Notes: generated by a model not told the origin, from the letters alone. DNA of 64,000 bases from Traorella massiliensis (GCF_900104665.1 NZ_LT629969.1:434001-498000); one strand, 5' to 3'; positions 26,999-35,902 are shown, numbered from the stretch's first letter. Numbers and translations: made by a program.

Positions 26999-28039
26999 TT
27001 ATCTAGGAACGTATCCAAATGGGATATCTAAGGCATCTTTATATCCTGGCTCAGCTTTCACGACAGAAGCAATCAGATTGATATTAGGAGCAGCACTTGT
27101 TAAGAATGGTTCCTCATGATCGAAGAGTCCATCAATTTTAACAGTTACATTCGGTCTGCCTTTGATCTCGATTCGCTGTTCAATCGGATAATCATCAAGA
27201 ATCGTATCAATAGCTTTGTGAAGGAAATGGAAACCTGTTACTTCTTTACCGTCTTTTTTACAGCTCATTAATAACATATGTGCTCCGATCGTTCCTGGTT
27301 TAATGACACCAAACTGGGAGTTGGTTTCTTTATCAGCTAAAATCGTTTCACTTGTACATACAAATTCATCGTATTCTAAGCCTAATCGTTCAGCAATTTC
27401 AATGACAGTAGGAGCATAATAGGTAAATACATTACTTGTAACAGCACTGATGTCTACTCCTTCAGGATCTTTACCAAATCCAAAAATAGATACCCAAGGA
27501 GCTTTATTTGTTTCATCATTTTCTCCACCATAGACAACTACCGATTCGATTTCTCTATTTAAGCTTCCTAATACGGTTGGTAAATAAGGGGTATATAATC
27601 CTGGATAGATTCCCTGTTGTGTAAAGGTTACACCATTTTCTTTAGCAACTTTATCAATTCTTTCATAATATTCTGGAGCATTCTTTTTAGAATAGAAAAC
27701 TGGCAATGTTGTTAATACATTTTTCTTATGACTTAATGCAAGACAAATATCATCAACATTTCCAGTTACGCCAGTTCGAGAAATGTTTCCTTTGTCCCAT
27801 TTGGTTGGGCAATAATACATAACGACATCTGCATCTAATGACAATACTTCTTCAATATTATCACTTACGATGACACCTGTTTCCTTTAAACCAGCTAAAG
27901 TTCCCGCATCCTGTCCAACCTTTTTAGGATCAACATCAATGACGCCAACGAGTTCTAACTGTTCTCTTTGATCAATGATTTTAAGGGCTGATTTTCCTAC
28001 CATACCAAAGCCCCAAATAATTACTTTGTATGTTTCCAT
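26999..28039 (-). CDS. NAD(P)H-dependent amino-acid/amine dehydrogenase (DapB-like Rossmann, Ord-type)
   Basis: This 346-residue protein has an N-terminal Rossmann fold (VIIWGFGMVGKSALKII, then GVIDVDPKKVGQDAG) and a DapB-like C-terminal domain. It resembles 2,4-diaminopentanoate dehydrogenase and related enzymes annotated as dihydrodipicolinate reductase-like. AAGGAGG lies 9 nt before ATG 28039. No other ornithine-fermentation genes are in the window, so the substrate is uncertain. Confidence 0.8.
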   Translation of the reverse strand: METYKVIIWGFGMVGKSALKIIDQREQLELVGVIDVDPKKVGQDAGTLAGLKETGVIVSDNIEEVLSLDADVVMYYCPTKWDKGNISRTGVTGNVDDICLALSHKKNVLTTLPVFYSKKNAPEYYERIDKVAKENGVTFTQQGIYPGLYTPYLPTVLGSLNREIESVVVYGGENDETNKAPWVSIFGFGKDPEGVDISAVTSNVFTYYAPTVIEIAERLGLEYDEFVCTSETILADKETNSQFGVIKPGTIGAHMLLMSCKKDGKEVTGFHFLHKAIDTILDDYPIEQRIEIKGRPNVTVKIDGLFDHEEPFLTSAAPNINLIASVVKAEPGYKDALDIPFGYVPR

Positions 28040-28451
28040 TTCAAAATACCTCCTTTTTATACAAAATATATATAGCACTTTTTTTGGTTTTTTCAACTGA
28101 TTTATTTGTAATTTCTATACACATTATTATGATTGATAAAAAAATAATAAGAGAATAATTTAAAAAAATACTGAGAAAATATCTGATTTTCTGTTTTGAT
28201 ACAAAGTGATCGTTTTAATTTTAATATTTGTCTGAAACGTCTTTACTCGTACAGATCTGGCAGAAAAATATATCGAAGTGGGGGCAGGACGAATCAATGT
28301 TTTAATTTCTGACGAGTAAGCAATGCTCATCTATTATCTTGTATGTAAGAAGGGAAAACATAAAGAATATGCATCATTATTTACTTCAATTGGATAAAAA
28401 GAAAACATTCTCAAATTTAAATAAAATCTTAGTAAAAAATTTGTGAATACA
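28040..28451. other. Gap with two tiny unassigned open frames
   Basis: There is no convincing gene. One frame (about 28235-28320) reads FTRTDLAEKYIEVGAGRINV and LISDE, then stops; a second begins at an ATG near 28323 and gives ~25 residues ending at 28399. Both have codon-like composition but no start with RBS for the first and no recognised family. They may be remnants of a deleted gene. Confidence 0.35.
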
Positions 28452-28480
28452 TTGACAAGTACTAATTTTAAAGCTAGAAT
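28452..28480 (+). promoter_or_regulatory. Predicted promoter of LRR surface-protein gene
   Basis: Perfect TTGACA (28452-28457), 17 nt, TAGAAT (28475-28480), 44 nt before the ATG. Unlike the other two surface-protein genes of the window there is no AAGC tract here. Confidence 0.7.
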
Positions 28481-28523
28481 CTAGTTAAAGATAGAGTTGA
28501 TTTATTGATAACAGGAGAAAAAT

Positions 28524-30716
28524 ATGAAATTGAGAAAAAGAGCCTTAAATCTATTTTTAGCGATTGCACTAGTCCTTAATTTCACAGCACTAGGTGTTTT
28601 TGCCACTGAACCAACACCATATACGGATATCGTCAATATTCCAGATGCTAAATTAAAAGAATTATTGAATGCTAAGATCGATGATACTCGACCAGCTGAT
28701 ACCGATATTACTGTAGAAGAAATGAAAAGTGTTGATTATTTGTATATTGATAACGATGTTAAAAGTTTAGAGGGACTTCATTATGCTGTCAATCTTAAAA
28801 CTTTAAGAGTGAGTGGAGATGTGACTGATTTAGATGAATTGACAGATTTAAAAAATCTGGAAAGACTTACGGTTGATAATAATGATCATTTGAGTGACCT
28901 TTCAATATTGGGAGAAAAGCCTTTACTTAAAAATCTTGATATTCACTATTCAAATAATCTTACTTCTTTAGATGGATTATCTTATGAAAATTTCCCAAAT
29001 CTGATAGAGTTAGATGCATCTAGATGTAATGCGTTAAGTGATATTTCTGCTTTAAGTAATTTTGAATTAAAAAATCTTACGATTTTAGATCTTGAAAGTT
29101 CAGATGAGATCAGAGATATTGCTTCACTGAAAGGATATACTTCATTAAGTTATTTGGATATTGAAAAGATCGAAATCACAGATGAAAACCGTTCAGATTA
29201 TAAAGAAACTATTTCTTCGCTTATCAATCTGACAGACCTACACATGCCATATTGCGGGATCACAGATGAAGATACAGAGATGTTTTCTACATTAACACAG
29301 CTTAAAACACTTGTATTAAATATCAATGATCTTACGAAGACAGATTTTTGTGATCACTTGCCTTCTCAGATAGAAACCTTGTCATTATATGGAAATGAAA
29401 TCAAAAATATGGACAATCTTAAAAGACTGAAAAATCTAAAGATTTTGGGACTGGGAGATAATCAGGTTACAGATTTTTCTTTTATCAAAGATTTGCCATA
29501 CTTAACAAGTGATTCGATTCGACATGCTGAGGGAAACGAATCCTTTCCATTCACAGAAACGGTTTATTATGGAAGTGACAGTAGTCCTATAATAATTGAA
29601 GATGAGAAAATTGTTATTGAAAATCCTTATAAGGATATTCATGGTCAGCCGATATCCTTTGAAAATGCGGAAGTAACACAAGGCAATGGATACGTTGGCA
29701 ATATTAAAGCAAGCTATGATCCAGTGACAAATCAAATTACGATTAGTAACATTAGTGATGATGTGGTCACGGTTAAAACAAGATATGACATTCCGCTATC
29801 AAACGGTGATGTGAAAATTGGACAAGTAAGACTACGTATATATGTCAAAGCGAAGGAAGAATATACCATTCAGTATGACTGGCAGCAAGAAGCACCAGAA
29901 GGTATATCTTTGCCAACAGATTCAACGATATATGACAGTCTTGATGAAGCTAAAGCGTCAATTGATACGACTTATACTGATTCTACGGTAATTAAAGGAG
30001 AAAAGGATGGTAAAGAAGGAATCTGGACATTCTCTGGATGGCAGATCAGTGTTGTAGATCATGTGGTATATGCTCGTGGTCAATGGACTTTTGAAGAACA
30101 TCAGCATGAATGGGGAACACCAGTGTATGACTGGTCAGAAGATGGCAAGAGTGTCACAGCAACACGCATTTGCTTAGAGGATGAAAATCATGTAGAAACT
30201 GAAACAGTTGAAGTAGTCAGTGAAATTACGACACCGGCAACTTGTACGACAAAAGGGAAAACGACTTATTCAGCAACATTTACAAGTGATTGGGCAGAAA
30301 AACAGACAAGAGTTTTAGAAAATGTTGATGTCTTACCTCATTCATATGGAACAGCATGGTTATCCGATGATACAAATCATTGGCATGAATGCACAGAATG
30401 TAAAACAAAGACAGATGTAACGGCACATACCTATGTATGGGTCATTGATAAAGAAGCAACAGAAACAGAAACTGGCTATCAGCATCAGGAATGCAACGTA
30501 TGCGGACATGAAAAAGATTTAGTAGAAATTCCAAAATTAGATGTGCCTCAAACACCGGAAACCCCTGAGAAACCTGAAACGCCTGAAACGCCTGTAAATC
30601 CAGAGACACCTCAAACAAGTGATACAGCGAATATTGGCTTCTGGTTCTTATCAGGAATCATAGCTGTTATGGCAGGATTTATTCTTAAGGAAAGAAAGAA
30701 TAAAGAAACATTTTAA
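28524..30716 (+). CDS. Secreted leucine-rich-repeat surface protein (internalin-like)
   Basis: This 730-residue protein has a signal peptide (about residues 1-28, ending GVFA), a run of ~10 leucine-rich repeats (about 60-330; e.g. LKNLKILGLGDNQVTDFSFI) and a beta-sandwich. A Cys/His-rich module follows (about 610-672), and then a Pro/Glu/Thr-rich wall-spanning stretch. It ends in TPQTSD, a membrane helix and KERKNK. LRR surface proteins commonly bind host or polymer ligands. The Cys/His module (HTYVWVIDKEATETETG, ECNVCGH) is shared with the protein at 6261. ACAGGAGAAA precedes the ATG. Confidence 0.9.
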   Translation: MKLRKRALNLFLAIALVLNFTALGVFATEPTPYTDIVNIPDAKLKELLNAKIDDTRPADTDITVEEMKSVDYLYIDNDVKSLEGLHYAVNLKTLRVSGDVTDLDELTDLKNLERLTVDNNDHLSDLSILGEKPLLKNLDIHYSNNLTSLDGLSYENFPNLIELDASRCNALSDISALSNFELKNLTILDLESSDEIRDIASLKGYTSLSYLDIEKIEITDENRSDYKETISSLINLTDLHMPYCGITDEDTEMFSTLTQLKTLVLNINDLTKTDFCDHLPSQIETLSLYGNEIKNMDNLKRLKNLKILGLGDNQVTDFSFIKDLPYLTSDSIRHAEGNESFPFTETVYYGSDSSPIIIEDEKIVIENPYKDIHGQPISFENAEVTQGNGYVGNIKASYDPVTNQITISNISDDVVTVKTRYDIPLSNGDVKIGQVRLRIYVKAKEEYTIQYDWQQEAPEGISLPTDSTIYDSLDEAKASIDTTYTDSTVIKGEKDGKEGIWTFSGWQISVVDHVVYARGQWTFEEHQHEWGTPVYDWSEDGKSVTATRICLEDENHVETETVEVVSEITTPATCTTKGKTTYSATFTSDWAEKQTRVLENVDVLPHSYGTAWLSDDTNHWHECTECKTKTDVTAHTYVWVIDKEATETETGYQHQECNVCGHEKDLVEIPKLDVPQTPETPEKPETPETPVNPETPQTSDTANIGFWFLSGIIAVMAGFILKERKNKETF

Positions 30717-30746
30717 ATAAATAAATTTATCAAGGTTCATTAAATG

Positions 30747-30775
30747 AAAAAGCGATGTCGATGACACCGCTTTTT
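30747..30775. terminator. Bidirectional intrinsic terminator
   Basis: AAAAAGCG-TGTC pairs with GACA-CGCTTTTT (30747-30775), serving the LRR gene (+) and tRNA-Arg (-). Confidence 0.8.
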
Positions 30776-30782
30776 TTATTCA

Positions 30783-30859
30783 TGGCGTGCTAGACAGGAC
30801 TTGAACCCGCAACCCCCAGAACCGGAATCTGATGCTCTATCCAGTTGAGCTACTAACAC
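30783..30859 (-). tRNA. tRNA-Arg (anticodon CCG)
   Basis: The reverse complement has acceptor GTGTTAG/CTAGCAC, D-arm AGCTCAACTGGATAGAGC, a stem-loop around TTCCGGT (anticodon CCG), T-arm GCGGG-TTCAAGT-CCTGT and encoded CCA; 77 nt. Confidence 0.93.
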
Positions 30860-30893
30860 ATCGCTTTAAAATTATATCATAAAATTTATACGA

Positions 30894-30954
30894 TAACACC
30901 ATATTTTTTTGCTTTTATAGTAATGGTGTTACAGAAATTGATTCAATGGTGTTA
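30894..30954. repeat. Three copies of a 9-bp element TAACACCAT/ATGGTGTTA
   Basis: TAACACCAT at 30894-30902 faces ATGGTGTTA at 30923-30931, and a second direct ATGGTGTTA follows at 30946-30954. The array is upstream of the broken response-regulator gene and could be its former operator. Confidence 0.55.
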
Positions 30955-31091
30955 TATTTTTATACAGATTTAACAATTCTGAAACATTTCTATAATATTA
31001 TAGAAATGCGTTCAATATAAAATAATTCAAAGAGAAATTCTCTTGCCTTATTTTTTAATTGATGTTAATCAAAAAAGAGGAGGTAATAGTA

Positions 31092-31665
31092 ATGATCAAA
31101 ATATTAGTGGTGGAAGATGATATTAATTTGAATAAAATCGTATGTTTTTATTTAAATGATAGTGGTTTTGAAGTTCATGGCTGTCTGAATGCTTCCAGTG
31201 CTTATGATGCCATGTATAATAATATGTATGATTTAATTGTTTCAGATATTATGATGCCAGAAATCGATGGTTTTGAATTTGCGAAAATCTGTTCGCCGTA
31301 TCAATAAAACCATTCCTATTTTATTTATGTCAGCTAAAGATGATCTTTCTTCAAAACAGAAAGGTTTTCGATTAGGAATCGATGATTATATGGTCAAACC
31401 GATAGAATTAGATGAGCTTTTACTTCGGGTTCGAGCTTTATTACGAAGAGCCAATATTGTGATGTCAAGAAAGTTAAAGGTCGGTAATCTTGAGTTATAT
31501 GCTGATGTGGATCATAGGAATTATTGTTGTTTCATTTACTTTAGTTATAAATGCTTATAATGAAAAAAGAAAGTATGAAAAAGTTTGTAGAAAAACATAT
31601 TTTTTCAGTATTAGATATTTATTATCAGCAATGAGAAAATACAAGAGTTATTAGATGAATGAATA
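31092..31665 (+). pseudogene. Decayed two-component system (response regulator fused to kinase scraps)
   Basis: ATG 31092 (RBS GAGGAGG) starts an OmpR-type receiver (KILVVEDDINLNK, IVSDIMMPEIDGFEF). A frameshift near 31290-31300 splits it; the other frame continues with ILFMSAKDDLSSKQKGFRLG and DDYMVKPIELDELLLRVRAL. At about 31508 the DNA-binding domain is replaced by a hydrophobic kinase-like segment (GIIVVSFTLVINAYNEKRKY), followed by more scraps to 31665. At least one frameshift and one internal deletion have destroyed the pair. Confidence 0.85.
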
Positions 31666-31680
31666 TAGTTGTAACAGTCA

Positions 31681-31708
31681 TTGACTTCTCATTTAAATTC
31701 TATAAAAT
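31681..31708 (+). promoter_or_regulatory. Predicted promoter of the DUF2974 gene
   Basis: TTGACT (31681-31686), 16 nt, TAAAAT (31703-31708), 20 nt before ATG 31729. Confidence 0.55.
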
Positions 31709-31728
31709 TAAATGTAGGACGTGATAAT

Positions 31729-32832
31729 ATGAATTTACTTGATTATATAGCATGGCGAGGAGATCTTAGTTTTGAAGAAAGAAAATTAAATGAAATTGAT
31801 TCTTTGATTTTAAGTATTCTTGCTTATGAGAATTATGATGGTATTCTTTCTGAAAAAGAGAATAAGACATTAAAAGAAACTGCTGATTGTTTTTTTGAGA
31901 AATATGATGAAGAAACATTAAAAAATAGGGTATTGCTGACAAATCGCAGTTATGAATTATTAAAAGAAGCTGCTAATACAAAACGTTTTGGAGAGCTTGT
32001 GATGAGCAATTATATCAATGAGGTGGATGAACAAAAAGAGGTTCAGTTTGCGGCTGTAACATTTTGTCATAAAGAGTGGAAGTATGTGGCATTTCGAGGA
32101 ACTGACGATACGATTGTGGGCTGGAAAGAAGATTTTGCTATGACTTATCGTGATGAGGTTCCATCCCAGCATCGGGCAGTAGAATATATTCATCGGCTTG
32201 ATAGCGATACTTCTTTTTTAAACAAGCTTTTAAAAAGGGATATTCTTTATATTGGCGGGCATTCTAAAGGAGGGAATTTAGCGATGTATGCGGCAGCAGC
32301 GGCTGCTGAAGAAATTCAGAAAAAAATGAAACGGGTTGATAATTTTGACGGTCCTGGATTTCATGAAGAAATGTGGCAGCAGCCTTCTTTTCAAAGAATT
32401 CTTCCTTTGATTCATACATATATACCAAATGGGAGCGTTTTTGGACGATTGTTTGCACATTTGGAGAAAGTCAGCATAATAAAGAGTGATCAAAGTGGTC
32501 TTTTACAACACGATGCTTTTAGCTGGCATGTTACAGCACATCATTTTGTTTATCAGGAGGATATGACATTAGGAAGTGAAAAAGCTGCTGCCAAATTAAA
32601 TAGCATGTTAGATGAATACACACCACGACAGCGTGAAGAACTGGTAGCTTCTTTATTTAATGTATTTGAGAAATTAAATATTCATACGCTTAGTGATCTG
32701 ACAAAATTAGACTTATCAAAAGGAATCCTGGCAATTCGAGAAATAAATGCATTAGATAGCAGAAGTAAAAAAGTATTGGTTGATATGTTGAAAGTAATCT
32801 GGGATGTGAGTGAAATATTACCGTTTAAATAG
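31729..32832 (+). CDS. Mbeg1-like alpha/beta hydrolase (DUF2974)
   Basis: This 367-residue protein starts NLLDYIAWRGDLSFEE, the typical opening of DUF2974. It has the lipase-like core with YVAFRGTDDTIVGWKEDF and the nucleophile elbow IGGHSKGGNLAMYAA. It is probably an intracellular lipase/esterase-like enzyme; the natural substrate is unknown. The start follows AGGACGTGATAAT. The gene is monocistronic. Confidence 0.88.
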   Translation: MNLLDYIAWRGDLSFEERKLNEIDSLILSILAYENYDGILSEKENKTLKETADCFFEKYDEETLKNRVLLTNRSYELLKEAANTKRFGELVMSNYINEVDEQKEVQFAAVTFCHKEWKYVAFRGTDDTIVGWKEDFAMTYRDEVPSQHRAVEYIHRLDSDTSFLNKLLKRDILYIGGHSKGGNLAMYAAAAAAEEIQKKMKRVDNFDGPGFHEEMWQQPSFQRILPLIHTYIPNGSVFGRLFAHLEKVSIIKSDQSGLLQHDAFSWHVTAHHFVYQEDMTLGSEKAAAKLNSMLDEYTPRQREELVASLFNVFEKLNIHTLSDLTKLDLSKGILAIREINALDSRSKKVLVDMLKVIWDVSEILPFK

Positions 32833-32841
32833 TCATAAGTA

Positions 32842-32870
32842 TTGAAATCAAACAGTGAAGTGATTATAAT
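32842..32870 (+). promoter_or_regulatory. Predicted promoter of the flavodiiron operon
   Basis: TTGAAA (32842-32847), 17 nt, perfect TATAAT (32865-32870), 35 nt before ATG 32905. Confidence 0.7.
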
Positions 32871-32904
32871 AAAGACGCTTTGAAGGAAAAGTTGGAGGAT
32901 AATT

Positions 32905-34110
32905 ATGCATTGTGTAAGAAAAGTGAATGAAGATATTTATTATGTTGGCGGATGTGACCGCAGACTTGAATTATTTGAAAATGTATATCCAATCCCTAAT
33001 GGCATTACTTATAATTCATATTTGATCATGGATGAGAAAAAAGTGCTGATGGATACGGTAGATCGTTCAATTGGTCAGCAGTTTTTAGAAAATATTGAAT
33101 GTGTTTTAGGAAATGAAACTTTGGATTATCTTGTAATTCAGCACATGGAGCCAGATCACTGTTCAATGGCAGCGAATCTTCTGCAAAGATATCCTGCTTT
33201 AAAGATAGTGGGGAATGCACAGATTAAAAAAATGCTGAATCATTTTTTTGAGCTGAATTTAGATAATTACCTGGAAGTGAAAGAAAATGATACGTTAAAT
33301 ATCGGTCGTCATACTTTGAAGTTTATTAGTGCACCGATGGTACATTGGCCTGAAGTCATGATGACATATGATGAAACTGATAAGATTTTATTTTCGGCTG
33401 ATGCTTTTGGTTCTTTTGGAACGATGAATGGAAATCTATTTGATGATGAAGTGAATTTTAAAAATGAATGGTTAAGTGAAGCAAGACGTTATTACACCAA
33501 TATCGTTGGAAAATATGGACCGCAGGTATTAAATGTATTAAAGAAAGCTTCAACACTTGATATTCAGCTGATTGCTCCTTTACACGGACCGCTGCATCGC
33601 AGTGATATTGGCTGGTATGTTGAAAAATATCAGAAATGGGCAAGCTATGAGCCAGAAGAAAAGGGCGTCATGATCGTTTATGGATCAGTATATGGCAATA
33701 CTGAAAATGCCGCAAATGTATTGGCAAATGATCTTTCATTAAGAGGTGTAAGCAATATTAAAGTTTATGATGTCAGTAAGACACATCCATCTTATCTTGT
33801 ATCAGAAGCATTTAGATGCTCTCACCTAGTTATGGCATCTATAACATATAATAGCGGTATATTTGTTAATATGGAACACCTTCTTCATGATCTGAAAGCA
33901 CATAACCTGCAGAATCGTACAGTAGGGCTCATAGAAAATGGCAGCTGGGCTTGTACGGCAGGCAAACAGATGAAAGAGTTCTTTGAAGGTATGAAAAACA
34001 TGCATGTATTAGAAGAAAAAGTGACGATGACTTCTTCTTTAAAAGAGGCTCAGCAAAAAGAAATAGAAGCTTTTGCGGACGCACTTGTTCAAAGTATGGG
34101 TGAAAATTAA
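32905..34110 (+). CDS. FprA-type flavodiiron protein (A-type flavoprotein)
   Basis: This 401-residue protein has an N-terminal metallo-beta-lactamase-like diiron domain with ligands in HMEPDHCSM (about residues 79-87), a second His near MVHWPEVMM and an Asp in SADAFGSFG. The C-terminal flavodoxin domain (from about 250) has FMN loop YGSVYGNTENAAN. Flavodiiron proteins reduce O2 to water or NO to N2O in anaerobes. GGAGG precedes the ATG. The stop overlaps the next start (TAATG), forming a two-gene operon. Confidence 0.95.
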   Translation: MHCVRKVNEDIYYVGGCDRRLELFENVYPIPNGITYNSYLIMDEKKVLMDTVDRSIGQQFLENIECVLGNETLDYLVIQHMEPDHCSMAANLLQRYPALKIVGNAQIKKMLNHFFELNLDNYLEVKENDTLNIGRHTLKFISAPMVHWPEVMMTYDETDKILFSADAFGSFGTMNGNLFDDEVNFKNEWLSEARRYYTNIVGKYGPQVLNVLKKASTLDIQLIAPLHGPLHRSDIGWYVEKYQKWASYEPEEKGVMIVYGSVYGNTENAANVLANDLSLRGVSNIKVYDVSKTHPSYLVSEAFRCSHLVMASITYNSGIFVNMEHLLHDLKAHNLQNRTVGLIENGSWACTAGKQMKEFFEGMKNMHVLEEKVTMTSSLKEAQQKEIEAFADALVQSMGEN

Positions 34111-34352
34111 TGGCTGAAATTAATTTTAGTCATATTTTTGATATCAATCAGCTGTTTAAAAAGAAGGAAATTGACTATTCTATACATTTATTTGGCGGAT
34201 GCTCTTCTTGTGGTGCTTATCTTATCTGTGAAGGGGAAACTGTTGAACGAAAACAGCTAGAAGCGATCATGAATGATTATTTCAAAGAAAAATGGCTGAA
34301 GGTTCATCTGTCAGATGATCTGTCCTTGAGTGTAGAGTCATTATTAAAATAA
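34110..34352 (+). CDS. Small protein with CSSC motif, coupled to flavodiiron protein
   Basis: This 80-residue protein is translationally coupled to the flavodiiron gene by a TAATG overlap. It has a FGGCSSCGAYLICEG segment near residue 30, so it has a CxxC-type site that could be redox-active or bind metal, and a mixed alpha/beta profile. No family is recognised with certainty. The tight coupling suggests an accessory role in electron transfer or maturation of the flavodiiron protein; this is inference. Confidence 0.75.
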   Translation: MAEINFSHIFDINQLFKKKEIDYSIHLFGGCSSCGAYLICEGETVERKQLEAIMNDYFKEKWLKVHLSDDLSLSVESLLK

Positions 34353-34387
34353 AAATTAAACTGCTAGGCAAAAAATTCAAAAAAAAC

Positions 34388-34416
34388 TTGCCAATTATAC
34401 ACATTTAGTGTATCAT
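34388..34416 (+). promoter_or_regulatory. Predicted promoter of tRNA-Asp
   Basis: TTGCCA (34388-34393), 17 nt, TATCAT (34411-34416), 19 nt before the tRNA. Confidence 0.7.
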
Positions 34417-34435
34417 AATAAAGCAGTTTAAAAAT

Positions 34436-34511
34436 GGTCTAGTGGTGTAGTGGTTAACATGCCTCCCTGTCACGGAGGAGATCGTGGGTTCGAGTCCCAT
34501 CTAGACCGCCA
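34436..34511 (+). tRNA. tRNA-Asp (anticodon GTC)
   Basis: Acceptor GGTCTAG/CTAGACC, D-arm, anticodon loop CTGTCAC (anticodon GTC) on a CCTC/GAGG stem, T-arm GTGGGTTCGAGTCCCAT, discriminator G and encoded CCA; 76 nt. Confidence 0.96.
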
Positions 34512-34526
34512 TTTTTTATATAAATT

Positions 34527-34550
34527 ACTATGCTATGGCATAGTTTTTTT
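34527..34550 (+). terminator. Intrinsic terminator of tRNA-Asp
   Basis: ACTATGC-TATG-GCATAGT followed by TTTTTTT (34544-34550). Confidence 0.9.
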
Positions 34551-34555
34551 ATCGT

Positions 34556-34579
34556 AAAAAGGTGCAAATTGCACCTTTT
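34556..34579 (-). terminator. Intrinsic terminator of the mazF-like gene
   Basis: A near-perfect palindrome AAAAAGGTGC...GCACCTTTT directly after the toxin stop, with T-run on the minus strand. Confidence 0.85.
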
Positions 34580-34580
34580 G

Positions 34581-34913
34581 TTATATATTTAAAGATATTT
34601 TTAATGCCTGATCAACAAATGACATAACACTTTCATCCAGATGCGTAATCTTGCTTTTTAAACGTTTCTTGTCAATCGTTCGAAGCTGTTCACATAATAT
34701 CATTGAGATATAATCAAGTTGTTCACTTTGAAAAATGACATGGGTTGGCAAGGGAGGTTTATTCAGTTTTTTTGATATGGGAACAATGATCAAGGTTGTT
34801 GAATGTTTATTTCCCATATTATTTTGAACAATGACCACTGGACGAATTCCTTTTTGTTCACTGCCGATACCTCCTGCTAGATCGGCATAATAGACATCGC
34901 CTCTTTCAATCAT
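34581..34913 (-). CDS. MazF/PemK-family endoribonuclease toxin (NdoA-like)
   Basis: This 110-residue protein, full length for the family, has RGDVYYADLAGGIGSEQKGI, RPVVIVQNNMGN (catalytic-loop Arg) and STTLIIVPIS with the conserved Thr/Ser. EQLRTIDKKRL is also a family signature. MazF toxins cleave mRNA at short motifs. Its start overlaps the stop of the YdcC-like gene by one base. No antitoxin gene is adjacent on either side, which is unusual. Regulation may be by an antitoxin elsewhere or the gene may be tolerated in a low-expression operon. Confidence 0.92.
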   Translation of the reverse strand: MIERGDVYYADLAGGIGSEQKGIRPVVIVQNNMGNKHSTTLIIVPISKKLNKPPLPTHVIFQSEQLDYISMILCEQLRTIDKKRLKSKITHLDESVMSFVDQALKISLNI

Positions 34914-35902
34914 TATTTCATGACAGCGACTTGCAGTGAGCTCATGACACTCATCATTTCATCAACACTTAATGTCTGCGAATAAATATTCATTTCCAGG
35001 TTCTGATAATATCCTAGACAGCTTCCTCCATCATAAAAGCCAACCATCTCAATCGTATCGATCATTTCTCCGGATTTGAATACGGTCTGGGTATCTCCTT
35101 GAGCTTTTTTGAGCGTTTGTACGACTGTAAATGAATGCTCTCCATCATATTCCAGAATATGACGTGTTTCCCCATTGACTTCATAAGTAGAGCTGTTGAC
35201 AAGCTGACTGTCATAGATACTGACTGGATATAAAGGAAGATCGGTTTCTGTCAGAATGGAAGAGGATACGGTGTTATCAAGTGTTTTTGGAGAATCAAAG
35301 ATTTCATCTTTGATATCATTGTTGTAGTCGACGCTTGAGAAAAGAATTTGCAGCTGTAACGTATTTTCATCATCATAGATATGCACGCTGATAGGCTTGG
35401 AATCTTTATCAAATAAAATTTCCTGGGTTTTATAAGTTTTGTTGTTTGGATAATTCACTTTACTTTTGATAAGTGTTCCATCTTTGGTTTTTTCACTGAT
35501 GCTATCTTCTTGTTTGATGATGTCATACATCGTTTGGATCAGATAAGGTTTTGGTGAATTGAGTGGCCACTCGCCTTCAAATTTAAAAATCTGATTAAGA
35601 CTGGGCGTAATGACAAAAACGCCTTCCTTATTTCTTAATAATATTTGTTCCTGATTGAGGTTTTTATCAAATAGAGAAACTTTGAAATATTGATCATTTT
35701 CTCCCTTTTTGAAATTGATTTCTACCAGATAATTCTTAATATCTTCTCCTTTGTTGATTTCCATTTCGCCTTTTAACGTATAGGAATTCAGATCATTGAA
35801 TACTTGATCAGCCTTTTTTGTAAAGGAGGATGGACGAAAGAGGAAAAGACAGACGATAATGATGAGTGCTCCTGCACCAATTAAAATATATTTCTTTTTC
35901 AT
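34913..35902 (-). CDS. LolA-like lipoprotein-carrier-fold protein (YdcC/GerS-related)
   Basis: This 329-residue protein has an N-terminal membrane helix (about residues 4-22) and an extracytoplasmic beta-rich domain with LolA-like features (DLNSYTLKGEMEI, LRNKEGVFVITPSLNQIFKF). In Bacillus subtilis, the LolA-like ydcC precedes alr and the ndoAI-ndoA module. Here it directly precedes a mazF/ndoA-like gene, and the alr and antitoxin genes are absent. Its role is probably at the cell envelope. Confidence 0.8.
   Translation of the reverse strand: MKKKYILIGAGALIIIVCLFLFRPSSFTKKADQVFNDLNSYTLKGEMEINKGEDIKNYLVEINFKKGENDQYFKVSLFDKNLNQEQILLRNKEGVFVITPSLNQIFKFEGEWPLNSPKPYLIQTMYDIIKQEDSISEKTKDGTLIKSKVNYPNNKTYKTQEILFDKDSKPISVHIYDDENTLQLQILFSSVDYNNDIKDEIFDSPKTLDNTVSSSILTETDLPLYPVSIYDSQLVNSSTYEVNGETRHILEYDGEHSFTVVQTLKKAQGDTQTVFKSGEMIDTIEMVGFYDGGSCLGYYQNLEMNIYSQTLSVDEMMSVMSSLQVAVMK

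Noticed and set aside
26916-27119. Plus-strand ORF antisense to the dehydrogenase-like gene end
   Set aside because: It overlaps a well-supported gene in another frame, with no RBS or family similarity.
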